Both the position numbers and the translations under genes were made by a program. From Hydrogenophaga sp. (lineage in GTDB: Bacteria; Pseudomonadota; Gammaproteobacteria; Burkholderiales; Burkholderiaceae_C): 64,000 nucleotides of DNA. Of this stretch, positions 25,198 to 33,960 are shown in pieces (within the stretch, counting starts at the first letter, position 1; every line of letters starts with the position of its first letter). The DNA lies in contig JAURYH010000035.1 in assembly GCA_030653975.1 (NCBI GenBank), forward strand, positions 1-64,000. Direction: 5' to 3'. The notes under the pieces are model-generated. The model was not told the origin of the DNA. It saw only the letters and a program-made list of their open reading frames with translations, and ran no database searches.

Positions 25198-25903
25198 CCT
25201 CAGCCACGCCCACCGCTTTGCGGTCTACTTTGCCCCCGCGACAGACTCGGCCTGGTGGGACGCGGGCAGCCGCTGGCTGGGCCGTTGTGCGGCCACCAAC
25301 GAGGTGCTGCCCCAGCCCGCGATCAACGGCATCACGCCCGAACAACAACGGCAACTGACCGCCGATCCGCGGCGCTACGGCTGGCACGCGACGCTGAAGG
25401 CGCCTTTTTCGCTCGACGAGGGTGTGAGCCTGGACGGTCTGCGCAGCGCCCTGCAGGCGCTGGCCTCGACGCTCAGCCCTTTCGATCTGCCCCCGCTGCG
25501 TGTGCGCCGTCTGGGCGGCTTTCTGGCCCTGTGCGCCGACGGCAACCCGGAGGCCATCAACGCCGTGGCCCGCACCTGCGTCACCGGCCTGCAAACGCTG
25601 GCGGCGCCACTGTCGTCGGACGAACTGGCACGCCGTCGCCGCAAGGGCGCGCTGTCGATCCAGGAAGACGCGCTGCTGGTGCGCTGGGGCTACCCCTACG
25701 TGCTCGACCGCTACCGTTTCCACCTCTCGCTGACCGGCGACCTGAACGGCGTGGCGCTCGATACCGTGCAGCGGTTCGAACGCGCCGCGCGGGACACGTT
25801 CGAGCGCCTGCCCCCCTGCCGCTTCGACAGCCTGGCGCTGTACGCCGAGCCTGTGCCGGGCGGGGATTTTGTACAGCTCGAACGCATGGGGTTTAAAGGA
25901 TGA
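25187..25903 (+). CDS. DUF1045 phosphonate-metabolism protein (2H phosphoesterase-like)
   Basis: A 238-aa protein of the DUF1045 family, which is found almost only in phosphonate loci. Two H-x-T/S motifs (WHATLKAPF at about 67-75 and FHLSLTG at about 179-185) mark a 2H-phosphoesterase fold, suggesting action on a cyclic phosphate. In C-P lyase pathways the product is ribose 1,2-cyclic phosphate 5-phosphate, normally opened by PhnP; no phnP is visible here, so this protein could fill that step (inference). It overlaps phnF by 11 bp. Confidence 0.85.
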   Translation: MTVDLSHAHRFAVYFAPATDSAWWDAGSRWLGRCAATNEVLPQPAINGITPEQQRQLTADPRRYGWHATLKAPFSLDEGVSLDGLRSALQALASTLSPFDLPPLRVRRLGGFLALCADGNPEAINAVARTCVTGLQTLAAPLSSDELARRRRKGALSIQEDALLVRWGYPYVLDRYRFHLSLTGDLNGVALDTVQRFERAARDTFERLPPCRFDSLALYAEPVPGGDFVQLERMGFKG

Positions 25904-25964
25904 GCCTGCGCCGGGCCGTTCCCAAGCCGGTTCGCACCGCAGCCCGAAGGGCGGAGGTGTTCCA
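25901..25964 (+). repeat. Intergenic repeat with ribosome site, copy 1
   Basis: About 64 bp running from the stop codon of the DUF1045 gene to the phnN start, about 80% identical to the spacer at 26517-26581. Conserved blocks are GCGCCGGGCCGTTCCCAAGC, CGCACCGCAGCCC and GCGGAG. The last supplies the Shine-Dalgarno of the next gene. Confidence 0.7.
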
Positions 25965-26519
25965 GTGAGCCGGCGCCTGGTCTACGTGGTCGGCCCGTCG
26001 GGCGCTGGCAAGGACAGCGTGCTCGCCTGGCTGCGCCAGCACCTGCCGCACAGCCCGGCGATCCACTGGGCGCGGCGCACGATCACGCGGCCTATCCGCG
26101 CCGGCGACGAGGTGCACGAAGCGGTGGACCCGCCGCAGTTCCTGGCGCTGCGCGAGCGTGGCGCCTTTGCCCTTGCCTGGCAGGCCAACGGCCTGCACTA
26201 CGGCGTGCGCGCCAGCGAGCTGGCGCCCATCGAACACGGAGGCTGGGTGCTGGTCAACGGTTCGCGCGCCCACCTCGACCCCACCCGCAGCCGTTTCCCG
26301 GGACTGACCGTGGTGCACATCACCGCCAGCCCGGAAACCCTGCGCCAGCGCCTGCTGGCTCGGGGCCGCGAAAGCGTGGCCGAGGTCGAAGCGCGCATCC
26401 AGCGCACGCAGACCCTCCAGCTGCCACACGCCCTGCAGGTTCTCAACGATGGCGCGCTCGACGACGCAGGGCACCAACTGCGCCACCACCTTCAAACCCT
26501 GCCCGGATGGCCAGCATGA
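25965..26519 (+). CDS. phnN: Ribose 1,5-bisphosphokinase PhnN
   Basis: A 184-aa guanylate-kinase-like enzyme that phosphorylates ribose 1,5-bisphosphate to PRPP, closing the C-P lyase route. P-loop VGPSGAGKDS (about 8-17), ARRTITRP with acceptor-binding arginines, YGV, and RLLARGRES (lid) are present. The start is GTG at 25965, with GGAGG 8 bp before it. The preceding spacer is a repeated element that also precedes the next gene. Confidence 0.9.
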   Translation: MSRRLVYVVGPSGAGKDSVLAWLRQHLPHSPAIHWARRTITRPIRAGDEVHEAVDPPQFLALRERGAFALAWQANGLHYGVRASELAPIEHGGWVLVNGSRAHLDPTRSRFPGLTVVHITASPETLRQRLLARGRESVAEVEARIQRTQTLQLPHALQVLNDGALDDAGHQLRHHLQTLPGWPA

Positions 26520-26581
26520 GCGCAGCGCCGGGCCGTTCCCAAGCAAACTCGCACCGCAGCCCACAGGGCGGAGATTCTCCA
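26517..26581 (+). repeat. Intergenic repeat with ribosome site, copy 2
   Basis: Second copy of the 64-bp spacer, from the phnN stop codon to the next ATG. It shares TGAGC, GCGCCGGGCCGTTCCCAAGC, CGCACCGCAGCCC and GCGGAG with copy 1. Confidence 0.7.
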
Positions 26582-27229
26582 ATGACCTATACCCACATAC
26601 CGTCTTTCAACGTCGAGGCCCCCCGCAAGCTGTCAGAGGCGCCCAGCATCGCCCCCACCGCGGTCATCCAGGACTGCCGCTTCGGCCGCTACACCGATGT
26701 GGCTGACCATGCGCGTCTGGCCGACAGCCTGCTCGACGACTATTCGTACCTGGACCGCGGCTGCGACATCATGTCGGCCGACATCGGCAAGTTCAGCAAC
26801 ATCGCGTCCATGGTGCGCATCAACCCGGGCTTTCACCCCATGGAGCGCCCGACCCTGCACCACTTCACCTACCGCCGCTTCAAATACGGCATGGCGCCCG
26901 AGGACGACGCCACGTTTTTCGAATGGCGCCGCCGCCAGCGCGTGCACATCGGCCACGACACCTGGATCGGTCACGGCGCGGTGATCATGCCGGGCGTGCG
27001 CATCGGCAACGGTGCGGTGGTCGGCAGCAACACCGTGGTCACCAAGGACGTGCCGGCCTACGCCATCGTCGCCGGCGCACCGGCCAAAGTCATCCGCCAG
27101 CGCTTCCCGGCCTCGATCGCGGCCGCCATCGAATCCACCGCCTGGTGGGACTGGGACCACGCCACCCTGACCGAGCGCATGGACGATTTCTGCGACCTGC
27201 GGAGGTTCCTCGCGAAGCACGCCGCATGA
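26582..27229 (+). CDS. Phosphonate-locus hexapeptide (LbH) acetyltransferase
   Basis: A 215-aa left-handed beta-helix transferase of the family associated with phosphonate loci. It starts MTYTHIPSFNVEAPRKLSEAPSIAP, has hexapeptide repeats (VIQDCRFGRYTDV), the catalytic-type histidine in HHFTYRR and RVHIGHDTWIGHGAVIMPGVRIGNGAVVGS, and the end AGAPAKVIRQRF. It probably acetylates a small molecule; the substrate is unknown. The C-terminal helical part (WWDWDHATLTERMDDF) is typical of XAT enzymes. Last gene of the phnF-DUF1045-phnN unit. Confidence 0.85.
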   Translation: MTYTHIPSFNVEAPRKLSEAPSIAPTAVIQDCRFGRYTDVADHARLADSLLDDYSYLDRGCDIMSADIGKFSNIASMVRINPGFHPMERPTLHHFTYRRFKYGMAPEDDATFFEWRRRQRVHIGHDTWIGHGAVIMPGVRIGNGAVVGSNTVVTKDVPAYAIVAGAPAKVIRQRFPASIAAAIESTAWWDWDHATLTERMDDFCDLRRFLAKHAA

Positions 27230-27291
27230 CGAAGATCTCCGGCCATGTCCACGCCCCTGGCGGCGCTTGATGAAACGGGTTTTCACGACAA

Positions 27292-27308
27292 CGTCATATT
27301 TCTGTCAT
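27292..27308 (+). promoter_or_regulatory. Pho-box-like site
   Basis: CGTCATATTTCTGTCAT: tandem GTCAT half-sites 11 bp apart, matching 15 of 18 PhoB consensus positions. It lies about 100 bp before the small gene at 27410. TATGCT (27330-27335) could be a -10, although the 21-bp gap is longer than usual. Confidence 0.5.
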
Positions 27309-27409
27309 CAAACGCGGGGCCCCCGCCGGTATGCTCGGCCACAAGGGCATACCCTGATGCCTTGGGTATGCCAGCCGATTCACAAACCGTTGAGAGAGAG
27401 CGAGGTCCC

Positions 27410-27691
27410 ATGATTGCCCTAAAAAAAGCCCGCAAGCTGATCGAGAACCACGCCGGCAAGCCGAAGGCAGACATCCTGTCCCGGCTGGTGCTGGCGCTGG
27501 AATCGGAAGTGCCGTTCCAGCTGTCGGACCTGTACCGGCTCGACTACGACGACTTCCATCTCGCCATGGAGATCATGGCCGAGTGGCGCCTGGACCGTTA
27601 CTACACCAGCAAGGCCGTGCTGCTGGACCTGTCGATGCAGGTGAGCCAGCAACAGGAACAAACCACGGAAGCGGTGCCCCAGGCCGCCTGA
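27410..27691 (+). CDS. Conserved small protein (93 aa)
   Basis: A 93-aa soluble protein beginning MIALKKARKLIENHAGKPKADILSR-like, mostly helical: SRLVLALESEVPFQLSDLYRLDYDDFHLAMEIMAEWRLDRYY. The ATG at 27410 has GAGAGCGAGG upstream; an upstream frame start is less likely. I recall similar proteins in Comamonadaceae but no function. A Pho-box-like site upstream and an intrinsic terminator downstream make it a monocistronic unit, perhaps phosphate-responsive. Confidence 0.75.
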   Translation: MIALKKARKLIENHAGKPKADILSRLVLALESEVPFQLSDLYRLDYDDFHLAMEIMAEWRLDRYYTSKAVLLDLSMQVSQQQEQTTEAVPQAA

Positions 27692-27733
27692 CCCTCCCCG
27701 GCGGGTTGCGCCGGACGGGCCACAACCCCCAAG

Positions 27734-27767
27734 CCCCTGCCCGTGTTCGCGGGCAGGGGTTTTTTTT
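27734..27767 (+). terminator. Intrinsic terminator
   Basis: A perfect 10-bp stem CCCCTGCCCG/CGGGCAGGGG with a short loop, followed by eight T. It ends the small gene at 27410. Confidence 0.9.
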
Positions 27768-27778
27768 GTCGGCGGGCG

Positions 27779-27792
27779 GTCATGGCCATGAC
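27779..27792. promoter_or_regulatory. Perfect palindrome upstream of esterase gene
   Basis: GTCATGGCCATGAC, a perfect 14-bp palindrome 51 bp before the ATG at 27844. A candidate operator; the regulator is unknown. Confidence 0.35.
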
Positions 27793-27843
27793 ACATGCGG
27801 TCCCTAGGCTCGTGGGGTTTTTTCCACGACTTCCACCCTTCGC

Positions 27844-30069
27844 ATGAACACACTTCGCCTCTGCTCCCTGACCGCGGCGCTGGCCGCTTCCTTTGCCCTC
27901 ACCTCGCTCGCCCAGGCAGCGCCGCCGGCCGCAACGACCGGCCGCTTCGCCATGGTCCACCACCTGCCGGTGGAGGGCGTGGCCGAGATCGTGGCCGCCA
28001 CGCCCGACGGCATGACCCTGGTCTACACCAGCGCCGACACGGGCACGCTGGGCCTGGTGGACATCACGAAGCCGGAGCAGCCTGTGTTGCTGCCGCGTGT
28101 GGACGTGCAACTCATGGGCGTGGGCGAGCCCACTTCCGTGGCGATCACGCCCGATGGCCGCTACGCCGTGGTGGCCGTGCGCCTGGGCGACGATGTGGCC
28201 AACGCCCGCCGTGGCCTGGTGCGCGTGTACGACATCCGCCAGCCCGCCGCCGTGAAACACGTGAAGGACATCACCGTCGGCATCGGCCCCGATTCGCTGG
28301 CGCTGGCCGGCCAGGGCCGCACGCTGCGCGCCGTGGTGGCGATCGAAGACGAAGAGACCGATGCCGAGGGCGACGCCACGCTGGACGGCCAGCGCCCCGG
28401 TCGCATCGACGTGGTCGGTCTGCAGGACCTGTATGGCGGCGCCAGCAGCGGCGTGCAGTCGATCGAACTGGTGCAGGCGCTGCAGGCCGCGCCCGGTATC
28501 GTCTACCCGAACGACCCGCAGCCCGAGTTCGTGGCCATCGACGCGCGTGCCCAGAAAGCCGTGGTCTCGCTGCAGGAGAACAACGCGGTTGCCATCCTCG
28601 ACTTGAGCGACCCGCGGCGTGCGCGCCTGGAGCGCGTGTTCTCCACCGGCACCGTGACCCGCAACGGCAACGCCGACCTGAAGAAGGACAAGGAAGTCGC
28701 GTTCAAGGACAGCTTCACCGCGCGCCGCGAGGCCGACGCGGTGGCCTGGGTGTCCCCAGGCGTGTTCGCCACGGCCAATGAAGGCGACGGCAAGAAGGAC
28801 AAGAACGGCGTGCTGCCGGGTGCACGCGGCTTCACGCTGATGAACACCCGCGGCGAGGTGGTCTACGAAACCGGCGAACGCACCGAAGTGAATGCGCTTT
28901 TGCATGGCCACTATCCGGACGGGCGCTCGGCGTCCAAGGGCGTGGAGATGGAATCCGTGGCGGCCGGCCGCTTCGGCGGCAAGCCCTACCTGCTGGTCGG
29001 TTCGGAGCGTGGTTCTTTCGTCGAGGTCTACCGTGTGGACGACCCGAAACAGCCGCGCTTCGTGCAACTCCTGCCGACCGGCATGTCGCCCGAAGGCCTG
29101 ACCACCGTGACGCAGCGCCGCGACGGCCAGCAGCTGTTCGTGACCGCCAACGAGCGGGAGCATTCGCTCAACATCTTCCGCTTCCATGCGAAGGGTGCGC
29201 CGGCGCAGGCCGACGACCTGCAGCTCGTCGCCAAAGACGCGAGCATTCCCTGGGGCGCCCTCTCCGGCCTGAGCACCGACGGCACGCACCTGTACGCCGT
29301 GCCCGACAACGCCTTCGGCCAGTCGCGCATCTTCCGCATCGACCCGACGGATGCGGCGCAGGGTCGTTTGACCCTCGACCAGGTGACCCTGCTCACCGAG
29401 GCCGACGGCCAAGCGCTGAAGGTCGACCCGGAAGGCATCGCCAGGGTGGCCGACGGCTTCTGGATCGCCTCGGAGGGCAAGAACGTCGCCGACAACGAGC
29501 TCATCAAGGTGAACATGGCCGGCGTGGTGCAGCAGCGCGTGAAACTGCCCGCCAGTATCCAGGCCAGGTTCGCCAACCCAAAGATCAGCACGGGTTACGA
29601 GGGCGTGACCGCCAGCGCCGACGGCCAGACGCTGTACATGGCCGTGCAACGCGGCTTCGATCTGGCCAAGCCACAGGCCGCCATCCTCAAGCTCCATCTG
29701 CCCACCAACACCTGGACCACGGCGCTCTATCCGCTGGAGCAGCACAGCAGGGACGCGAAGAAATACTGGATGGGTCTGTCCGAAATCCAGCTCACCGACG
29801 ACGGCCGCCTGCTGCTGCTGGAGCGCGACAAGGGCGGAGGCGAAGGCTTTGCGATCAACGCCGAAGTCAAGCGCATCTACAGCGTGAAAGCCGCCGACGT
29901 CACCGAAGGCGCGGTGCTCACCAAGACCCTGGTACGCGATCTGCGCAAGGACTTCAACTACGTGCAGGAAAAGGCCGAGGGCATGGTGATCTTCAAGGGC
30001 GATCTCTGGGTCGTCAACGACAACGACGGCGCGGGCTGGACACGCTGGCTCAACGCCGGCAAGCCCTGA
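27844..30069 (+). CDS. Secreted esterase-like phytase-family protein
   Basis: A 741-aa exported protein with a Sec signal peptide (cleavage near SLAQA, about residue 26). The N-terminal half reads as a beta-propeller (VAITPDGRYAVVAVR, VAIDARAQKAVVSLQENNAVAILD). The C-terminal part matches the 'esterase-like activity of phytase' domain: SGLSTDGTHLYAVPDNA, VDPEGIARVADGFWIASE, GYEGVTASADGQTLYMAVQRG, GLSEIQLTDDGRLLLLERD. It is probably periplasmic and hydrolyses phosphate esters. It sits in the phosphorus block, before a porin. The assignment to phosphatase activity follows the family name, not visible catalytic residues. Confidence 0.75.
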   Translation: MNTLRLCSLTAALAASFALTSLAQAAPPAATTGRFAMVHHLPVEGVAEIVAATPDGMTLVYTSADTGTLGLVDITKPEQPVLLPRVDVQLMGVGEPTSVAITPDGRYAVVAVRLGDDVANARRGLVRVYDIRQPAAVKHVKDITVGIGPDSLALAGQGRTLRAVVAIEDEETDAEGDATLDGQRPGRIDVVGLQDLYGGASSGVQSIELVQALQAAPGIVYPNDPQPEFVAIDARAQKAVVSLQENNAVAILDLSDPRRARLERVFSTGTVTRNGNADLKKDKEVAFKDSFTARREADAVAWVSPGVFATANEGDGKKDKNGVLPGARGFTLMNTRGEVVYETGERTEVNALLHGHYPDGRSASKGVEMESVAAGRFGGKPYLLVGSERGSFVEVYRVDDPKQPRFVQLLPTGMSPEGLTTVTQRRDGQQLFVTANEREHSLNIFRFHAKGAPAQADDLQLVAKDASIPWGALSGLSTDGTHLYAVPDNAFGQSRIFRIDPTDAAQGRLTLDQVTLLTEADGQALKVDPEGIARVADGFWIASEGKNVADNELIKVNMAGVVQQRVKLPASIQARFANPKISTGYEGVTASADGQTLYMAVQRGFDLAKPQAAILKLHLPTNTWTTALYPLEQHSRDAKKYWMGLSEIQLTDDGRLLLLERDKGGGEGFAINAEVKRIYSVKAADVTEGAVLTKTLVRDLRKDFNYVQEKAEGMVIFKGDLWVVNDNDGAGWTRWLNAGKP

Positions 30070-30079
30070 ACGAGGCTTG

Positions 30080-30096
30080 TTGTTGCATTGCAACAA
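30080..30096. other. Short hairpin sequence after esterase gene
   Basis: TTGTTGCATTGCAACAA, palindromic apart from its centre, 11 bp after the esterase stop. There is no T run, so it is not a clear intrinsic terminator; it could be a protein-binding site. Confidence 0.3.
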
Positions 30097-30236
30097 TGAG
30101 AGCAAACCCGGCTTGTGTCACAAAGCTTTTATGGTCCTTCGATGAAATACACACACCTGCTTGCAAATGGCAACGGGTGCGGAAGTCGGCGGTCTCTCGC
30201 TGCCTTCCCATTCAACAAACCTCTGGAGAAAATTCA

Positions 30237-31205
30237 ATGAAAAAGAGCCTCATCGCTCTGGCCGTTCTGGCCGCTTCGGGCGCCGCCATGGCGCAATCTT
30301 CCGTCACCCTCTACGGCCGCGCTGACGTGGGCGTGGGTTCCGAAAAAGTCGACGGTGACAGCACCACCAAGATGATCAACGGTGGTCTGACCACCTCGCG
30401 TTGGGGCATCCGTGGCACCGAAGACCTCGGCGGTGGCCTCAAGGCCCATTTCAAGTTCGAGCAGCGCCTGGACCTGAGCACCGGTGAAGTGCAATCGCCT
30501 TCGTTCAAGGGCGAAGCCAGCATGGGCCTGATGGGTGGTTTCGGCAAGCTGACCCTGGGTCGCGGCTACACCGTCTATGACGATGCCCGTGCCTTGTCCG
30601 TCAGCAACGATGTGTTTGACTCGTCGTTCACCGCTGCCAACAACGGCGTGTTCAAGTCGGGTGGCGACTATGCGAGCCGCGCCAACAGCCAGATCCGCTA
30701 CGACCTGCCGAATATGGGCGGCGTCTACGGCGGCCTGTCCTACGCCTTCGACCAGAAGACCGACGTGGACAGCACGATCACGGCCTTGCTGCTGGGTTAC
30801 AAGAACGGCCCGATGAACTTCGCGCTGGGCTACCAGAACCAGAAGGAAACCGAGGACAAGTACCTGCAACTGGCCGGTGCCTACGACCTGGGCGCAGCCG
30901 CTCTGTCGATCGGCTACAACACCCGCTCGGGCACGGACGCCAAAGGCGACGACACCGAGCTGTCCCTGGGTGTGAACGTGCCCGTGGGCGCCTTCGACTT
31001 CTCGGTGGGCTACGCCACGAGCAAGACCGAAAAGGGCAACGCCACCAGCGCCAAGGCCAGCGGCCTGGGCCTGGGCGCCACCTACAAGATGTCCAAGCGC
31101 ACCAAGCTGTACGCCGGCCTGCGTGACATCGAGAACAAGGACGGCGCCGGCAAGAAGACCAGCGAAAACCGCCTGTACGCCGTGGGCATTCGCCACGACT
31201 TCTGA
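30237..31205 (+). CDS. Gram-negative porin (Burkholderiales trimeric type)
   Basis: A 322-aa outer-membrane porin. The signal peptide MKKSLIALAVLAASGAAMAQ is followed by SSVTLYGRADVGVG, the standard first strand. RWGIRGTEDLGGGLKAHFKFEQ is the second-third strand signature, and the protein ends in phenylalanine (IRHDF), as needed for BAM assembly. GGAG precedes the ATG at 30237. It may admit anions or organophosphates given the neighbours, but pore specificity is not readable. Confidence 0.92.
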   Translation: MKKSLIALAVLAASGAAMAQSSVTLYGRADVGVGSEKVDGDSTTKMINGGLTTSRWGIRGTEDLGGGLKAHFKFEQRLDLSTGEVQSPSFKGEASMGLMGGFGKLTLGRGYTVYDDARALSVSNDVFDSSFTAANNGVFKSGGDYASRANSQIRYDLPNMGGVYGGLSYAFDQKTDVDSTITALLLGYKNGPMNFALGYQNQKETEDKYLQLAGAYDLGAAALSIGYNTRSGTDAKGDDTELSLGVNVPVGAFDFSVGYATSKTEKGNATSAKASGLGLGATYKMSKRTKLYAGLRDIENKDGAGKKTSENRLYAVGIRHDF

Positions 31206-31294
31206 TGTGACCTGAAACGGCGTGCCTCGCGCACGCCGGTGCAGTTGCCAGGTTGCGCGGAGACATCAGTCAATCAGAGACCGCGTGATTTTTT

Positions 31295-31328
31295 GGCCGC
31301 GACAGGCTGTGCCTGTCGCGGCCTTTTT
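31295..31328 (+). terminator. Intrinsic terminator after porin
   Basis: A 13-bp stem GGCCGCGACAGGC/GCCTGTCGCGGCC followed by five T, 90 bp after the porin stop. Confidence 0.85.
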
Positions 31329-31361
31329 GCGCCCGTTCGCGGCCCAGGCGCCGCAGCCCCC

Positions 31362-33803
31362 TCAGTCGTCGACCGGTGTGAGCTTGGCCACACTCAGCGC
31401 CAGCCACTTCACGCCATGCCGCGTGAAGCTGACCTGCGCCCGCGCCTCGGCGCCCGCGCCTTCCAGCGCCAGCACCTTGCCTTCGCCGAACTTGTTGTGA
31501 AACACCTTCATGCCGGTCTTGATGTCGGTGCCGCGGTCGGGCTCGGGGTTGCTCTTGCCGCCCAGGCCTTTGGGGTCGCTGCCCGAGGCCCAGCCGGGTG
31601 ACCAGGCGGGTTGCAGCACGGCGGGCGCACCGGCACCGCGCGCGCCGTAGCCACCGCGACCGCCCTGCCAGCCCCCGCCACCGCCCGCGCCTGCAGCGCT
31701 GGGGTTCCAGGCCGGCTGCTGCGGCGTGAGCCATTTCAGGCAGGCCTCGGGCAGTTCTTCAAAGAAGCGGCTCTTGAGGTTGTAGCGCGTCTGGCCGTGC
31801 AGCATGCGCGTCTGCGAATGGCTCAGGTACAGGCGCTTGCGCGCGCGCGTGATCGCCACATACATCAGGCGGCGTTCTTCTTCCAGCCCGTCGCGGTCGC
31901 TCATCGAGTTTTCGTGCGGGAACAGGCCCTCTTCCATGCCGGTGATGAACACACAGTCGAACTCCAGGCCCTTGGCGGCGTGCACCGTCATGAGCTGCAC
32001 CGCGTCCTGCCCGGCCTGGGCCTGGTTGTCGCCGGATTCGAGCGCGGCGTGCGTGAGGAAGGCCGCGAGCGGGCTCATGGTTTCGCCGGTGTCGGCGTCG
32101 GGGGCCAGCGGTTCGTCCGCCACCGGCAGTGCCGGGTCCAACCCCTGGCTCACCGGACTCTGCGTGAGCGGCTTCCCCTGCGCATCCACCGTGCGCGCCA
32201 CCATATCGCGGCCAAAGCCTTCGATGCCGACAAAGCTCTTGGCGGCGCTGACGAGTTCCTCCAGGTTCTCCACCCGGTCCTGCCCTTCGCGCTCGGCGCG
32301 GTAGTGCTCGATCAATCCACTGTGCTCCAGCACCAGCTCGATGATCTCGGACAGCGTCATGCCCACCGAGCGCTCGCGCAGCACATCGAGCTTGGCCACG
32401 AAAACGCCGATGGCCGCGCCGGCCCTGCCGGTGACGGCGCTCACCGCGTCGTGCAACGAACAGCCCGAGCTGCGCGCCACGTCCTGCAGCTGCTCGATGC
32501 TGCGCGCCCCGATGCCGCGCGGCGGGAAGTTCACCACGCGCAGGAAACTGGTGTCGTCGTTGGCGTTTTCCAGCAGGCGCAGGTAGGCCAGCGCGTGCTT
32601 GATCTCGGCGCGCTCAAAGAAGCGCAGCCCGCCGTACACGCGGTAGGGCATGCCGGCGTTGAACAGCGCGGTTTCGACCACGCGGCTCTGCGCGTTGCTG
32701 CGGTAGAGCACGGCCATCTCGCTCTTGGGTATGTCTTCGCGCGCGAGCTGCTTCATCTCGTCCACCATCCACTGCGCCTCGGCGAAATCGCTGGTGGCCT
32801 CGAACACGCGCACCGGCTCGCCCGCGCCCGCGTCGGTGCGCAGGTTCTTGCCCAGGCGGTTGCTGTTGTGGCTGATGAGCTGGTTGGCCGAATCGAGGAT
32901 GTTGCTCACGCTGCGGTAGTTCTGCTCCAGCTTGATCTGGTGCTGGACGCGGAACTCGCGCACGAAGTCGGCCATGTTGCCCACGCGCGCGCCGCGGAAG
33001 GCGTAGATGCTCTGGTCGTCGTCGCCCACCGCAAACACCGCGTTGCCCGCACCCGGCAGGCCTTCCAGCGGCGGCGTGCTGAACATCTTGATCCACGCGT
33101 ACTGCAGGCGGTTGGTGTCCTGGAACTCGTCGATCAGGATGTGTTTGAAGCGCCGCTGGTAGTGCTCGCGCACCGGGTCGTTGTCGCGCAGCACTTCGTA
33201 GCTGCGCAGCATGAGCTCACCAAAATCGACCACGCCTTCGCGCTGGCACTGCTCTTCGTACAGCGCGTACAGCTCCACCTTCTTGCGCGTCTCTTCGTCG
33301 CGCGCCACGACGTCCATCGGCCGCTGGCCGTCTTCCTTGCAGCCGCTGATGAAATACTGGATCTGCTTCGGGGGATAACGCTCGTCGTCCACGTTGAACT
33401 GTTTGCACAGCCGCTTGATCGCCGAGAGCTGGTCCTGCGTGTCGAGGATCTGGAAGGTCTGCGGCAGGCTCGCCAGTTTGTGGTGCGCGCGCAGGAAGCG
33501 GTTGCACAGGCCGTGGAAGGTGCCGATCCACATGCCGCGCACGTTGATGGGCAGCATGGCCGATAGCCGCGTCATCATCTCCTTGGCGGCCTTGTTGGTA
33601 AAGGTCACGGCCAGCACGCCACCGGGCGTCACCTGGCCGGTCTGCAGCAGCCAGGCGATGCGGGTGGTGAGCACCCGCGTCTTGCCCGAGCCGGCGCCGG
33701 CGAGGATGAGCGCGTGTTCGGCCGGCAAGGTGACGGCCGCGCCCTGTTCGGCATTGAGGCCCGCAAGCAGCGGGGAGGAGGCAACGGGTTCTTCAAACAG
33801 CAT
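31362..33803 (-). CDS. uvrD: UvrD/Rep-type DNA helicase
   Basis: An 813-aa superfamily 1A helicase for nucleotide-excision and mismatch repair. Motif I is AGAGSGKT (Lys41), Ia VTFTNKAAKEM, II LIDEFQDTN, III VGDDDQSIYAFRGA, IV LEQNYRS, V TVHAAKGLEFD, VI RRLMYVAITRAR. A glycine-rich linker (AAGAGGGGGWQGG) precedes a C-terminal Tudor-like RNA-polymerase-binding domain (KVFHNKFGEGKVLALEG). Length and order fit UvrD/PcrA. It is convergent with the porin. Confidence 0.93.
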   Translation of the reverse strand: MLFEEPVASSPLLAGLNAEQGAAVTLPAEHALILAGAGSGKTRVLTTRIAWLLQTGQVTPGGVLAVTFTNKAAKEMMTRLSAMLPINVRGMWIGTFHGLCNRFLRAHHKLASLPQTFQILDTQDQLSAIKRLCKQFNVDDERYPPKQIQYFISGCKEDGQRPMDVVARDEETRKKVELYALYEEQCQREGVVDFGELMLRSYEVLRDNDPVREHYQRRFKHILIDEFQDTNRLQYAWIKMFSTPPLEGLPGAGNAVFAVGDDDQSIYAFRGARVGNMADFVREFRVQHQIKLEQNYRSVSNILDSANQLISHNSNRLGKNLRTDAGAGEPVRVFEATSDFAEAQWMVDEMKQLAREDIPKSEMAVLYRSNAQSRVVETALFNAGMPYRVYGGLRFFERAEIKHALAYLRLLENANDDTSFLRVVNFPPRGIGARSIEQLQDVARSSGCSLHDAVSAVTGRAGAAIGVFVAKLDVLRERSVGMTLSEIIELVLEHSGLIEHYRAEREGQDRVENLEELVSAAKSFVGIEGFGRDMVARTVDAQGKPLTQSPVSQGLDPALPVADEPLAPDADTGETMSPLAAFLTHAALESGDNQAQAGQDAVQLMTVHAAKGLEFDCVFITGMEEGLFPHENSMSDRDGLEEERRLMYVAITRARKRLYLSHSQTRMLHGQTRYNLKSRFFEELPEACLKWLTPQQPAWNPSAAGAGGGGGWQGGRGGYGARGAGAPAVLQPAWSPGWASGSDPKGLGGKSNPEPDRGTDIKTGMKVFHNKFGEGKVLALEGAGAEARAQVSFTRHGVKWLALSVAKLTPVDD

Positions 33804-33927
33804 GGTGTTGATTGTAGGAAGCCGGTGCCCGGCGATGGATCTATATGAGCAACCCTATGAGCGTCATACAGCCACCAACCGGCCAGCGGTCTGGGCGAGC
33901 GGCACCAGAGCGCCTAGAATCAATCAC

Positions 33928-33960
33928 CGGGCCCAAGATTCTTGCGCCCGGTTTCTTTTT
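33928..33960 (+). other. Leader hairpin with T-rich tail upstream of guaC
   Basis: CCGGGC and GCCCGG pair across a 12-nt loop and are followed by TTTCTTTTT, about 90 bp before guaC. A -10-like TAGAAT at 33914-33919 puts the hairpin inside the likely leader. It could be an attenuator; no known purine riboswitch core is evident. Confidence 0.4.

Noticed and set aside
27601-30105. Minus-strand open frame of 834 codons
   Set aside because: Antisense to the phytase-like esterase, which has a signal peptide and domain motifs.
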